A DNA stretch of 64,000 nt, from the NCBI GenBank assembly GCA_963680875.1, contig OY804588.1, forward strand, positions 62,940,397-63,004,396, in the 5' to 3' direction. Below, one piece after another: positions 1-10,556 of this stretch; the first letter of the stretch is position 1; each line of letters begins with the position of its first letter. The translations under genes and the position numbers were made by a program. A model generated the notes under the pieces. The model saw nothing but the letters and a program-made list of their open reading frames with translations, ran no database searches and was not told the DNA's origin. Source of the DNA: Bathymodiolus brooksi. Lineage: Eukaryota > Mollusca > Bivalvia > Mytilida > Modiolidae.

Positions 1-962
1 TCCGAAACCACAGCACCCATTGGAACCAAACTTTGTAGAAATGTTCATAGATTGGTCCTTTAAAATGTTTGTTTTCCGATCAGTAATCCACTAAAGAAAC
101 AAGAGGTCCAAAGTTACCAGAAAGTGCGTTTTCTGTTTTTGTATGTTGAATTTCTTTTTTTAAGTTCCTTATAAAATTCTTTTTATGAATTTTACCAACA
201 CATTTGTTTTCACTCATACCATTTCCAGGATAAAAGGATGTCAAAATGAGACCAACACTCAAAATTTGTGTAGCATTTTCATTAGATACCTTATGAATTT
301 CACTGCCTGCGGTTCTCAAAAACATTTTATCTAGCTCTCATGATTTCAGAGAAAAGAGGGACCAAAGTGAAAAAAAGGAACAACACTCAAAATGGTATAT
401 ATATTTTTTAATATGCAGTTTTTCCATTGAATTCCTCTGAAAAAGTCTCCTAGGTATGTATTAATTATTTTATACAGAAAATGAAATGCAATACATAACA
501 TGTCTAGCAATACTTTGGTCTGTTGAAGACTCTTTATTTATCACATATTTTAATAACAACGTAATTATAGAATTTAGTGATAAAATCATCACCTCTTTGC
601 TGACGTCATTATGTGTAAACAATATTTCATTGAGAAATGAAGTCATATACATAATATATAAACATACAATCTGATGATTGGAAACCAAGTGATGCTATTT
701 GCCTTTGCCATAGAAAACAAATACTGACGGTTTTTCTCTCTCGCAATTATCAGTTTTAATGTTTATGTCAACTTGGATATTTATGTCAAATTGGATATTT
801 ATGTCAAATAATAAATTTTCAATTTTTAAAATCAATAAATGACGCAAATATTCACAACATAGAGAAGTGAAATTATAATCATATGTACGAACAACTGTTA
901 TTTTTACTTAAAAAACAGCACAAGTTTTCTAAAATGCAAGGATAAAGGTTATAGTTAGGACC
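1..962. other. Intergenic, no gene recognised
   Basis: AT-rich sequence with only short open frames in both directions and no recognisable domain. A roughly 20-bp unit (core TTTATGTCAA) is repeated three times at about 755-812. Nothing else stands out. Confidence 0.6.
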
Positions 963-1194
963 ATGGTGTTTAACACCAATTCAACAATATCTCAGCTAGA
1001 TTAGCGGTTAGTTGTATTGGTTGAGGAAATCGGAGTACACCACTGACATGTCGCAAGTCACTGACAAACTTTAACACATAATGTTGTATCGAGTACACCT
1101 CGAGTGGGGTTCGAACTCACAACGTTAGTGGTGATAGCCAATGATTGAGTAGTTATAAATCCAACTACCATATGATCACGACCACGACGCCCCC
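963..1194 (-). mobile_element. SINE-A copy, nearly full length
   Basis: Read on the minus strand it has the SINE-A order seen throughout the window: a tRNA-like head (about 1130-1194), a B-box-like GAGTTCGAAC followed by a region ending in GTACTCGATACAACAT, a central block with GACTTGCGACATGTCAGTGG, and a 3' end related to GTGTTAAACACCAT at 963. Part of the centre (about 1000-1045) is diverged. Confidence 0.8.
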
Positions 1195-2186
1195 TCTTTT
1201 ATGAATCAAATTTTAGATATCAATTTTCTAAACAACACAACATAATTTTATTTTTACTTTTGGAGAATTAGAGGAAGCAGATGTCATTTTAATCTCTATT
1301 TTGGTTTGTCCTAAGACTTTGCTAAACAAATGAATGAAGAACTCACTAAAAAGTACCATGTCTTAATAACTTTACTAACCTCACCGGCTGAACATGTCAT
1401 CGTCCTCTCACAGTCTACAGGGGAGGCAACTCCAGAACAAGAATAGCAAACAAGAGCTAACAAAGACGAATAAATATCCATTTATCAAACACATGCATAA
1501 TATACATAGGAAACTATTAGGAATAAATGTTTTTATATTAAAAAATAAGCAAGTAAAGTTCATCTCATTTGTTCTCGTTTGATTTGATATATCTTTTAAA
1601 AAAATACGAATTTAGAAAGAACGGATATAGATGTAAATGAGCAGGGGAGACTATCTAATCCAATATGACACTTGACAATATGAAAATTAAGGTAAAGGAA
1701 TAGCGCCTTTATTTCTGTTCTACATATCAGTCATGTTCTGTTGTTAAAGGCAATTTCAGAACCTCGTCTGCTATCAAGACAAATATTAAATATATTCTTC
1801 TAATGTTATGTTTAAATATGTTGTAGAAAGCAAACTTAAAAAAAAAAGAAAGAAAAACAATTAATTTCTCTCATTAAGTAGCTTGATGGTCTACTAAAAC
1901 TCAAAGAGGCATGTTCTATAAATAGACTCATTTTATCTGCAATGCATTGGTCACAATTATGATATTAAATTTTTAAAATTTTTGTAGCAGAATACAAATA
2001 CCCACAAAAAGAAATAACATTTCCGCAAACTTTAAATTACATGAATGAATTTTGCATACATGAGTCGTTTTATTCCATCGTTTTACTGAACTCACGTGCA
2101 CGTTTTGACATTTCAGCACCGCATTGACCTGCAATGAATAATGAAGTTAAATATAATAAAAAACTTGATATACAATTCTTTGGGAG
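1195..2186. other. Intergenic, no gene recognised
   Basis: No open frame with a recognisable product in either strand. The 62-residue plus-strand frame at 1394-1582 is low-complexity and has no supporting signal. Confidence 0.5.
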
Positions 2187-2310
2187 TTATGGTTATGGTG
2201 GAGGAAACCACCGACCTGCCGCAAGTCATTAGCAAACTTTATCACACAATGCTGTATCAAGTACACATTGCCATGAGCGGGATTCGAACTCACAACTTTA
2301 GTTGCAATTC
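2187..2310 (-). mobile_element. SINE-A copy, partial
   Basis: Minus-strand middle part of SINE-A. It keeps the GAGTTCGAATCCCGCTCATG segment, the ACATTGTGTGATAAAGTTTG-like stretch and the GGTCGGTGGTTTCCTCCACC block, but lacks most of the head and the terminal region. Confidence 0.75.
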
Positions 2311-2390
2311 TTTCGTGCTACCTGAGACACTAAAGGTAAATTATACACATAGATTGGTATTTCGAAAGCAGTGCATATTTATCAATTATG

Positions 2391-2564
2391 GACTTTTTAC
2401 GAGGTCAATATGTTATATATGGACCTGTTAGGATTATATTGACCTCGGACAAGGACGAAGTCCGAGGTCAATATAATCCTAACAGGTCCATATATAACAT
2501 ATTAGTCCGAGGTCAATATAATCCTAACAGGTCCATATATAACATATTGACAGAGTTAAAAGTC
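2391..2564. repeat. Palindromic foldback element with 44-bp perfect arms
   Basis: Bases 2407-2450 are the exact reverse complement of 2460-2503, leaving a 9-base loop. A third copy of the right arm follows directly at 2504-2550. The whole is bounded by an imperfect inverted repeat: GGACTTTTTAC at 2391 and GTTAAAAGTCC at 2554. The arm edge by the loop reads GACCTCGGAC, and the loop contains GACGAAGTCC, a motif that recurs in the palindrome near 52.85 kb. It would extrude as a cruciform or be transcribed as a hairpin. Family unknown. Confidence 0.8.
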
Positions 2565-2713
2565 CTTACTTTTTATCTATCATATATTTAGGGGTAAATA
2601 CAGTAGTTTTGAATATTTGATAAAGTGCCAGATGCTTATCCTTTATCATACCCCTACCTTTTATCGTACCCCTACCCTTTATACTCTCCTGTTTAAATAT
2701 ATGATAAAGTGTA

Positions 2714-2833
2714 TAAAACATGGCAAAATCCGTATTATATGCCGTATCACCCTCGACCAATATCATCTCTCTGGCCTAAAGGCCCTCTGGATGATATTGG
2801 TTTCTCGGGATGATACGGATGTTGCCATGTATT
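2714..2833. repeat. Imperfect hairpin element (about 50-bp arms)
   Basis: The segment folds back around GGCCTAAAGGCC near 2773-2784. Outer arms carry CATGGCAAAATCCGTAT and ATACGGATGTTGCCATG; inner arms carry CCAATATCATC and GATGATATTGG. Same style as the palindromes at 2.4 and 52.7 kb. Confidence 0.7.
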
Positions 2834-2879
2834 ATTCTCTATATTACATGTTTTTCAATATTAACAAGATTGATGAAAA

Positions 2880-3120
2880 ATTTTGAAATTTTATGAAATT
2901 TTATGAAAACTGGAATTTTTGAAATTTTTTGAAAATTTTGAAATCTGAGGAAAATTTTGAAATCTTGTGAAAATTTTAAATTTTTTTTGAAATTTTTGAA
3001 ATTTTGAAATTATTTGAAATTTTTGAAATTTGAACTTTAATTTTTTTTAATTTTTTTTTTTTATTTTAGAATTTTGAATTTTTTTGAAAAATTTGAAATT
3101 TTATGAAATTTTTGAATACT
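2880..3120. repeat. Low-complexity GAAATTTT tract
   Basis: Irregular repetition of GAAATTTT and GAAAATTTTG with long A and T runs. No coding potential. Confidence 0.85.
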
Positions 3121-3435
3121 GATAAATTAACAAATTTTCTTTTCGTCTGCTGAGGAACTGGCGCTTCTAAATTTAGTAACATAGCGTCAATATACGTAAA
3201 AATAGAAACTAGAGGTCTGGGGCCTTATTTTCGAAGCTCTCTTGGAACTAAGATATGTCTTAGGACCATCCTAGGACATATCTTAGTCCTAAGTGCAATT
3301 ATCGAACATGTCGCAACCTAGGATCTATCTCAGAATTCATCCTAAATTTAGGACACCAATTTATGTGTTTTAAGATGATCCTAGGAAAATCCTAACTTTA
3401 GGATGAACATACGATGTCCTAACTTGTAAACAAAT

Positions 3436-3558
3436 ATGGCGGCAGTATATGTACACTTGAGGAGACGGAGGAATAATATCCGCAGAAATAGAATCTTAAG
3501 GGATTATGATAATCCATTGGACTATTTGGGTAATCATGACATAAATTTTAGTATTTGA
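3436..3558 (+). pseudogene. Harbinger transposase N-terminal fragment
   Basis: A 40-codon frame from ATG at 3436 to TGA at 3556. It opens with a short hydrophobic stretch and an Arg-rich run (LRRRRNNIRRNR), then has RILRDYDNPLDYLGNHD. This matches the usual start of PIF/Harbinger (HARBI1-like) transposases, where an Arg-rich stretch precedes an R-x-x-x-NPL-E/D motif. The catalytic DDE domain is absent. The frame stops about 90 bp before the insertion of the CACTGTC element. This is a relic, not a working gene. Confidence 0.6.
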
Positions 3559-3641
3559 ACTAAACATTGCTACATTGGAAAGTTTTGAAAAGAGATGGAC
3601 TTGTTTCTTTCTACTTCATCCAAAAGAATTTGGAGCTCCGC

Positions 3642-3646
3642 GTCCT
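3642..3646 (+). repeat. 5-bp target site duplication (left)
   Basis: GTCCT here is repeated exactly at 7207-7211, directly outside the CACTGTC ends of the 3560-bp element. Confidence 0.75.
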
Positions 3647-3683
3647 CACTGTCGTGTACCCGATAAGGAATGGTCATTTCAAG

Positions 3684-4465
3684 ATGGCGGATTGTAAATC
3701 ATCAAAAAGGTAGGTGTGAAGATTTTGACTATTATCGTTCTTTATAGGTTATCTTAGTGTCTATGAGTTACACGTTTAGATAGGACAGTCTTTTTTCTAC
3801 TTCACCATTAAGTCAGTAAAGCTTGATCCTTTTGTTTTTATCGTAAACTGCCTTCGGTAGTTGATCAATGCAGCGACAAAGATATCGAGGCGTAGAATCC
3901 AATTTATTTCACCAATTCCTACCGCCTAGTGACTTTTTATATTAATATGTTGATGCCAAAATTATTCAAACATGTGAATTGTCCAGCAATTTTTTTTTAG
4001 CCTTTGACAAGCCTTGTATCCCTCTTAAAACGTCTATGAAAAGTTTGTTTATGTCACGGAATGGTCACGACAAAAACATGACAAAAATGTATAGGAATGG
4101 TCTCATGTTTTGAGTCAAGGAATGGACTTTCAAGCCAAGGAATGGTCTCCATCATATAAGATATGCTTATTAATAATATTATTGAAGTTCAATTCCGTTT
4201 GTGGTCTTTAATGTAAATCTTCTTATTTCATATGATCAATCTTGCCTTAAAATACCCGAAATACCTTATTTGCTATTAAATTGTTATAATCTTTTCCATT
4301 TCATTATGCAATGTTTCTTTTATCTATAGGTACAAGTGTTACTACTGCCAATTTGATACTTCCAATCACCAAGCCATAGTGGACCACTGCTGCCAGAATT
4401 ATCGGGATGAAACATTAAAATTTAGATCTTTTGAATTTAACACTAATGTGGGTAAATTTGGTTAA
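3684..4465 (+). CDS. Element-borne C2H2 zinc-finger exons, left side
   Basis: A mini-exon at 3684-3709 lies inside the left inverted repeat (MADCKSSK plus two bases) and ends at a consensus donor, AG|GTAGGT. An acceptor at 4328-4329 (TATCTATAG) joins it in phase to 4330-4451/4465. The second exon encodes YKCYYCQFDTSNHQAIVDHC, a C-x2-C and later H/C spacing typical of a C2H2-type finger. The frame then runs to a stop at 4463-4465, or could splice out at GTAAAT (4452). Many bivalve genomes carry proteins starting with such a finger near repeats (recollection, not checked here). Whether it is expressed is unknown. It may be an accessory DNA-binding protein of the transposon or a captured host exon. 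Confidence 0.5.
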
Positions 4466-5305
4466 GAACTCTTTCAGCAATTGTACACATATTGTAATGG
4501 TTTATACTTTGTGATATTGACAGGGAGTCATTTTTTACATAAAAATATTTTTGCTAAAAGAAATATTCATTGCTATTTAAATAAAGTTTATGAAATCAAA
4601 TCTTTATATCTTTATTATCAATTTGCAAACAATTACAATTATAGTCATTTGATCCAGAGAAAAATGTGAGTAGTCCTGAAGATATAATCCTCTCCGAACA
4701 TGTGGAAGAATCTCTGCCTCGTGAGCTCTGTGATATTCCCTGACAGTTTGTGGTTACAGTAATTACATGTGATACGTTTTTGTTCACCATGGTTGGTCTG
4801 ATGAGCCAATAGCTCCCCCTTTTCACAAAATGCTGCTGTGCAAGAATCAGTGGTACATTTAAATTTTATCTCTTGTTTTAAATGTTGTCTCAGGCGATGT
4901 CGTCGGAGACCAATTCTACTTTTCAGACATTTTCCACAGTCTTCTCATATAAAATCATTCTCTGAGGCGTGGAAAGATGTATCCATCACAGTAAACCTGT
5001 AAAAATGAGAAATACACGATATATCTATTGAAGATTTAAGTAACCTCGTATATTTTTGTTTTCATGAAGTAAATACATGTACTGATTTTAAACATAGGAA
5101 AATTAAAATAATATATGTGAACTGAAGCACCTATGTACGAAAAACTAATACATAAACCTAACAGTGGTCTAGACTTAGTGGTAAGAAAACTGAAGATCCA
5201 AAAAGTAAAAGAAAAGAAGAAAAAAATAATAATAAAAGTTGAGAACATCGGTCCAAATAAAATAGTGGTGTGTACTGAAATGGTGATGTATTATACATAA
5301 CTGCC

Positions 5306-5569
5306 GGGGTCCGGGTGGCTCAATGAGTTAGGTCGTTTGATATAACAATTCATACAAGCCTATCGCCAATACGCGCCCGGCTTTGTAAATTACAAAAAAG
5401 GGTGCACTCGACTCGCAGCTGCAAGTGATAAAAGTTTACTAGTTGCTTGCCCATGGTCGATGGTTCTCTCCGGGTACTCCGACTTCCTCCACCACTAAAA
5501 CTGTTCACCATGATATAGCTGAAATATTGTTGAAAGTGGCGTTAAGCACCAAAAATGAAAAACAAATCA
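5306..5569 (+). mobile_element. SINE-B copy, full length
   Basis: Flanked by perfect 13-bp direct repeats (ATACATAACTGCC at 5293-5305 and 5570-5582), proof of LINE-type retroposition. The head carries GGGTGGCTCAATGAGTTAGG (A-box-like) and a degraded B-box region. From about 5410 it shares the 3' half of SINE-A (CTCCGGGTACTCCG, CACCATGATATAGCTGAAAT, GTGGCGTTAAGCACC). It sits inside the CACTGTC element and so is younger than it. Confidence 0.9.
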
Positions 5570-5742
5570 ATACATAACTGCCTGTAGTTGAGGAGTTTCG
5601 CTAGATTACCATACGAAGAAAATATCACTTGAGACGCACTAAGGTAGGAATTCCACGACTGCAAGGTAGAAATACACTAGGGTATTTACGTTCCCAGACA
5701 TTCTACACATCGGAAAGAACGTACGCTTACAGTATATCAGAG

Positions 5743-6526
5743 CACAGGCACTCGACGTTCAATGAATAAAATGTAGGGTCAATGTGGAAAACAAATAGTG
5801 TCATTGTTATAATATAGAGAAGGCTTCCAATGCATTTTTTGGCACAAATGTAAACAAATCGGTTTATTTTTTCGCATACGGTTTTCGCTTGACCTTTGCG
5901 GTATTTATGGATGGAGACCTACCTAATAGTTCCTCCGCCGCATCATTTATTAGAGAGCAGACGATCATACTTCACTAAACCATACTTTTGTGACGTCCCC
6001 AGAAATATTCGACTTCCATTGTGGAGCGACCATGATATTGCAGGACCGCACAGAATAATTAATAAAAGAAAACTAGATATAAAAAGAATTACGACCGATT
6101 ACTGGACAATTGAACTAAAAGGTATACATTTCATTTAGTTGGTAAGCTTCTGACATTTTTTTGTGACCAGTAAGCGGTCTAATTTTTTTATATCTAGTTT
6201 TCTTTTATTAATTATTCTGTGCGGTCCTGCAATATCATGGTCGCTCCACAATGGAAGTCGAATATTTCTGGGGACGTCACAAAAGTATAGTTTAGTGAAG
6301 TATGATCGTCTGCTCTCTAATAAATGATGCGGCGGAGGAACTATTAGGTAGGTCTCCATCCATAAATATCGCAAAGGTCAAGCGAAAACTGTATACGAAA
6401 AAATAAACCGATTTGTTTACATTTGTGCCGAAAAATGCATTGGAAGCCTTCTCTATATTATAACAATGACACTATTTGTTTTCCACATTGACCCTACATT
6501 TTATTCATTGAACGTCGAGTGCCTGT
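5743..6526. repeat. Inner palindrome with about 345-bp arms
   Basis: Left arm 5743-6087 and right arm 6182-6526 are near-identical inverted copies. Each encodes the same frame of about 60 residues (starting MRYLWMETYLIVPPPHH, left at 5896 plus strand, right at 6374 minus strand), with one Pro/Leu difference. I do not recognise this product. The palindrome could be an independent transposon nested in the larger one or an internal foldback. Confidence 0.7.
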
Positions 6527-7754
6527 GATCAGAGCAGCGAATGGTATGTCGTCATATTGAACAACCAATTGAAATACATGACAGTGAATGTAGTAAGACA
6601 AGAAAAATAAGATTTTATGCGAGTGTGAACACTGGATGAACGACAAAGCCATTGCTCCCGCTTTACATCCGATATGTTCAATCAGATCATTCCTAAACAA
6701 AAAAGACCATTCCTTGGCTTGAAAGTCCATTCCTTGACTCAAAACATGAGACCATTCCTATACATTTTTGTCATGTTTTTGTCGTGACCATTCCGTGACA
6801 TAAACAAACTTTTCATAGACGTTTTAAGAGGGATACAAGGCTTGTCAAAGGCTGAAAAAAAATTTGCTGGACAATTCACATGTTTGAATAATTTTGGCAT
6901 CAACATATTAATATAAAAAGTCACTAGGCGATAGGAATTGGTGAAATAAATTGGATTCTACGCCTCGATATCTTTGTCGCTGCATTGATCAACTACCGAA
7001 GGCAGTTTACGATAAAAACAAAAGGATCAAGCTTTACTGACTTAATGGTGAAGTAGAAAAAAGACTGTCCTATCTAAACGTGTAACTCATAGACACTAAG
7101 ATAACCTATAAAGAACGATAATAGTCAAAATCTTCACACCTACCTTTTTGATGATTTACAATCCGCCATCTTGAAATGACCATTCCTTATCGGGTACACG
7201 ACAGTGGTCCTTAAAATTAGGATTTCTTTTTCGACTCATGTTTTAAAATATATAATGTACCAATGTTTTTACCTTTTATATATCATTTATCATAGGTTGC
7301 ACGAATTTTGCCTTTGAACTCTTATTTATATTGTCTAATGTGACACTTTAAATTTTACTCACCTTTAATTTGTATTAATGAAAAAGTCTGTCAACATGAC
7401 GTAAATATATTCATTTTTGTTTACATCGTTTGGAAATAATCTTTTTTTCATCATCATCATGATTATCATTATTTTTATTTTAATTGTTACTATATTTTCG
7501 ATATTATTATTATTATTAATTAATTTGGTTATTTTTATCAGTGCTTTCTAATAAATCTTGATACTTTTATTTCCTTGTTTTTCCTTATACGCAAAAACTT
7601 AGGATAATGGCTAGGACATCCTAGCTGGGAAAATCCTAGGAGAGCTTCGGTACGACGTCTCAGACATATCATAAGTTGGTCCTAAGATTATCCTAAATAA
7701 TTTTCTAAGATATATCCTAGGATAAATCTTAGGACAGTTTCGAAAATAAGGCCC

Positions 7755-9417
7755 CAGTAGCCCTTTTCACAAAAATTCGTAACTATAGTCCTAACTTTTC
7801 CACTTAAGATTATCTTACGACAATTCCTAAGTCCTTTTCACAAAGATTATCTTACGACAAATTTTAATCTTACGACTAAAACTACACTTACGATAAAAAA
7901 TTCTTCCTTAGGTGTACTCGATACAACATTATGTGATAAAGTTTGTCAGTGATTTGCGACAGGTCAATGGTTTTCTCCGAGTACTCCAGTTTTCTCCACC
8001 AATAAAACTGACCGATATATTGTTGAAAGGGGCGTTAAACACCATAAACCATCTTCCTTAGCAACCTAGTTTCATTTCCATAGCACAACAAAGCATTTTT
8101 TGTTTAATAAAATTATTCTAAAAAATATCCCGGCACTAATTTATAAGCAATTTTTATGCTATGATGTGTTTGTATGTTTATATTGAATTTTTATCTAATA
8201 CAAAAAAATGTATATGAATCGGTCACCAATAACTGCGCAAAATATGAACGGGTATGATTTTCGTATAGAGGAACATTTCTAATGCATGTAAATTAAAATG
8301 ATCTATAATAATTATCATTACTTGGAGTTGTGCGTCATCATCCACGTGTGGTTACTTTTGGTAGAAGTATTTTTTAAGGGAGCACATCTGGAGTGTGAAA
8401 AAAAACCTATTCATATAATTCATTTTATCGGTTATTTGTCAGCAAAATATTTACCCCTTTTTTCCAATTAATCCCATCCCACATAAAATTAAACGCTTGT
8501 TCTTTTACTGATGAAAATTTATCCCGATTTTTCTAAGATAACCCAAATAAAGATGTGTTTATCATCTATCAATCATGAAGACGAATAAATATCCCTGTTA
8601 TATATTAATATTAATATAACAGAAGAATGTACACAAGTTTATGTATTGCCAGAGTGTTCGATGATCATCGAAGTTGCCAGAAATTAATAAATTATATTAC
8701 TAATATAAAGGCAAAATCAAAACGATATCATTGGATCCAGAAAATTCCAGTCCTAAAGCGGCTGTTCATACAAAACTTTTGTAAGCGAAGTAGATGTCTA
8801 GAAGAAAATCCCGTATTCCTGTTTTTATCCCCCAAAAAAATGAAAAAAAAGAATTCTTCCCAAGTTTGCAAGCACATGTAGTCTTTTCGATTGTCGATCG
8901 TTCCCAATTTGAAATCTAAAATTAATGAGAATTATCCTGATTTTTTGGTCATGTAAACGATACACTGCTGCATTGAAGAGGTAAATGTACGGATTGCATC
9001 GTTATAGACAGACTCTGTTATTAGTCACGCCAAAAAGGAGTAAACAACAATGCCATTTGTAGCGTCTGTTTGTATTAAACCATATTCATTTCAATAAACA
9101 TTTATCAATATGTGTAAATAGGTTTGTCATACGGTCAGAGAAAATGCGCTAACGATGAATTGCTCTCTTATTTTCAAGTCGAAGCGCCAATACATCGTCC
9201 ATCTTTTTATCTATTTTTTTCACTTACGATAAAAGACAAGACCAAAATTTCTCTTACGATCAAAATGTTACACTTAGGACAGGGTAGTTTTACACGTAAA
9301 GTTAGGACTATTTTTACACTTAGATTATCGTAAGTATTTTTGTGAAACTCTTTTTAATCTTAGTTTTACACTTACGACAATTTTTTATCGTAAGAATTTT
9401 TGTGAAAAGGGCTACTG
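7755..9417. mobile_element. DNA transposon with GTAGCCC inverted repeats
   Basis: The ends are CAGTAGCCCTTTTCACAAAA at 7755 and the exact complement finishing at 9417. Sub-terminal regions hold many copies of CTTACGAT/ATCGTAAG and TAAGATTATCTTACGAC in both directions, the same architecture as the Harbinger-like neighbour on the left, which it abuts. It contains a partial SINE-A at 7911-8050. No transposase frame is visible, so it is non-autonomous. The target duplication is not resolved. Confidence 0.75.
7911..8050 (+). mobile_element. SINE-A copy, 3' part
   Basis: Begins at GGTGTACTCGATACAACATT and runs to GGCGTTAAACACCATAAACC. The tRNA-like head is missing, so it is a 5'-truncated copy, inserted in the GTAGCCC element. 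Confidence 0.85.
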
Positions 9418-9918
9418 GTTTCTTCACAGTGGAAAAAATACATTAAATATTCTGTATATCACGTGACTGATTTAGCCAATGAAATTGCACGAAAACCACA
9501 CCATATGTAATACAATGTATATACAAATATTTAAAAATTGCTCATTTGGAATTAAACAACAATCTCTAATTCCAATTTGCGTCATCTCTAACTTGTCATG
9601 TTGAGATGAAAGCATTTCGTGTTTAATATTGCAATTACAATTATATATTTGTCAATATTGCTAAATTGTTTGATTAAATGTATTATACTTTAATGGCCAT
9701 TTATTCAATATAAGGGTCACGAAAAGTGTATTTTATGCGTTCATTAAATTTAAATGTAATAAGTATGAAAAACATCTCTCCAGTTTCACTCGATAACGAG
9801 CACAAACAAATACAAATTTCCCATCACAACCGGAGTTCTATCTTTTATACTAATTCTTAACAATTGACAATTCACTTGTACGGGGAAGAATCATGATAAT
9901 TATTTCCATAATGTTGAT
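8051..9918. other. Element interior and intergenic, no gene recognised
   Basis: Up to 9417 this is the interior and right end of the GTAGCCC element. Beyond it the sequence is AT-rich with no coherent open frame or recognised repeat. Confidence 0.5.
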
Positions 9919-10066
9919 GGCGAGGTGTATTCGATACAATATCATGTGATAAAGTTTGTCAGTGACTTGCGACAGGTCGGTGATTTTCTCCGGGTATTCC
10001 GGTTTCCTCCACCAATAAAACTGACTGAAATATTGTTGAAAGTGGCGTTAAACACCATAACCATAC
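9919..10066 (+). mobile_element. SINE-A copy, 3' part
   Basis: Runs from GCGAGGTGTATTCGATACAA to GGCGTTAAACACCATAACC, without the tRNA-like head. Confidence 0.85.
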
Positions 10067-10164
10067 CCCCTCAAATCAACAAAGGTTACCTATGTCCGAG
10101 GGAGAATGACCTTAGTTTTAATATATTACATTATTCAGGACATGTAATTTTTAAAGAGATCTGA

Positions 10165-10205
10165 TAAACCATATCAGTGCTGAAGTACTGACTACTGGAG
10201 GACGG
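10165..10205 (+). repeat. R2 repeat fragment
   Basis: Short piece with CAGTGCTGAAGTACTGACTA, the signature block of repeat family R2. Confidence 0.55.
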
Positions 10206-10556
10206 ACTACTGGAGGAAGGACGATATAATTGAAGAATAATACAAAAAGACAAAGTTTTTATCAGTACTCACCATTAAGTAATATACTGGAGACAAAAAC
10301 TAAAATAAAAACAAAAGAAGACATTCTTGGCGTCTTCTACGTATACAGGACTTAAAGTAGTGAGGAATAGCAAGGTCAGAGGTCCTTGCGTACGTTCGAT
10401 CAAAAGATAAGGAATACCACAAAATCTAAAAATAGTTTATACACATATACACTGTAAGGATAATACCACGATTAATGTGAACGTACATCAGACCACTTTT
10501 GAGTGCAAAATTATATTGTATGGCAGGATAATTCTTTTTTTTTTATAGATTGTTGC

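Larger units (their letters stand above)
4645..7169 (-). pseudogene. Element-borne C2H2 zinc-finger exons, right side, broken
   Basis: The right inverted repeat carries the same mini-exon on the minus strand (7169-7144). An acceptor at 4998-4997 (TTTTTACAG) joins it in phase to 4996-4645. That exon has FTVMDTSFHASENDF, then a TGA stop (4947-4945) where a Cys codon is expected, then DCGKCLKSRIGLRRHRLRQH, KCTTDSCTAAF with two following His, and CNYCNHKL. That is two fingers plus a third begun. The stop makes this copy inactive as read. Together with the plus-strand exon it shows that both repeats can feed zinc-finger exons inward. Confidence 0.5.
3647..7206. mobile_element. 3560-bp element with 505-bp inverted repeats and CACTGTC ends
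   Basis: Left arm 3647 to about 4151 and right arm about 6702-7206 are near-identical inverted repeats. Both begin CACTGTCGTGTACCC, and the element is flanked by 5-bp direct repeats GTCCT. A 5-bp duplication with CAC-starting ends is the pattern of the Transib/RAG-like superfamily; CACTA/Chapaev-type elements also start with CAC but usually make 2-4-bp duplications. The interior holds zinc-finger exons on both strands, a SINE-B with a perfect 13-bp duplication, and a second 345-bp-arm palindrome. No transposase catalytic domain is visible, so it must be moved in trans. Near-identity of the arms suggests a fairly recent insertion or gene conversion. Confidence 0.75.
3219..7755. mobile_element. 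PIF/Harbinger-like DNA transposon, interrupted
   Basis: The ends are inverted repeats: GGGGCCTTATTTTCGAA at 3219 and its complement ending GGCCCC at 7755. Both sub-terminal regions are filled with variants of CCTAAGATATGTCCTAGGAC in both directions. A fragment matching the N terminus of Harbinger transposase (3436-3558) supports the assignment. Most of the interior is occupied by the 3560-bp CACTGTC-ended element at 3647-7206, so this host element is non-autonomous and partly deleted. I could not find a clear 3-bp target duplication. A second transposon starts at the right end, which may have removed it. Confidence 0.7.

Noticed and set aside
4596..4826. 76-residue minus-strand frame starting MKRGSYWLIRP
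   Set aside because: It is the wrong frame of the minus-strand zinc-finger exon, whose fingers appear in the neighbouring frame.
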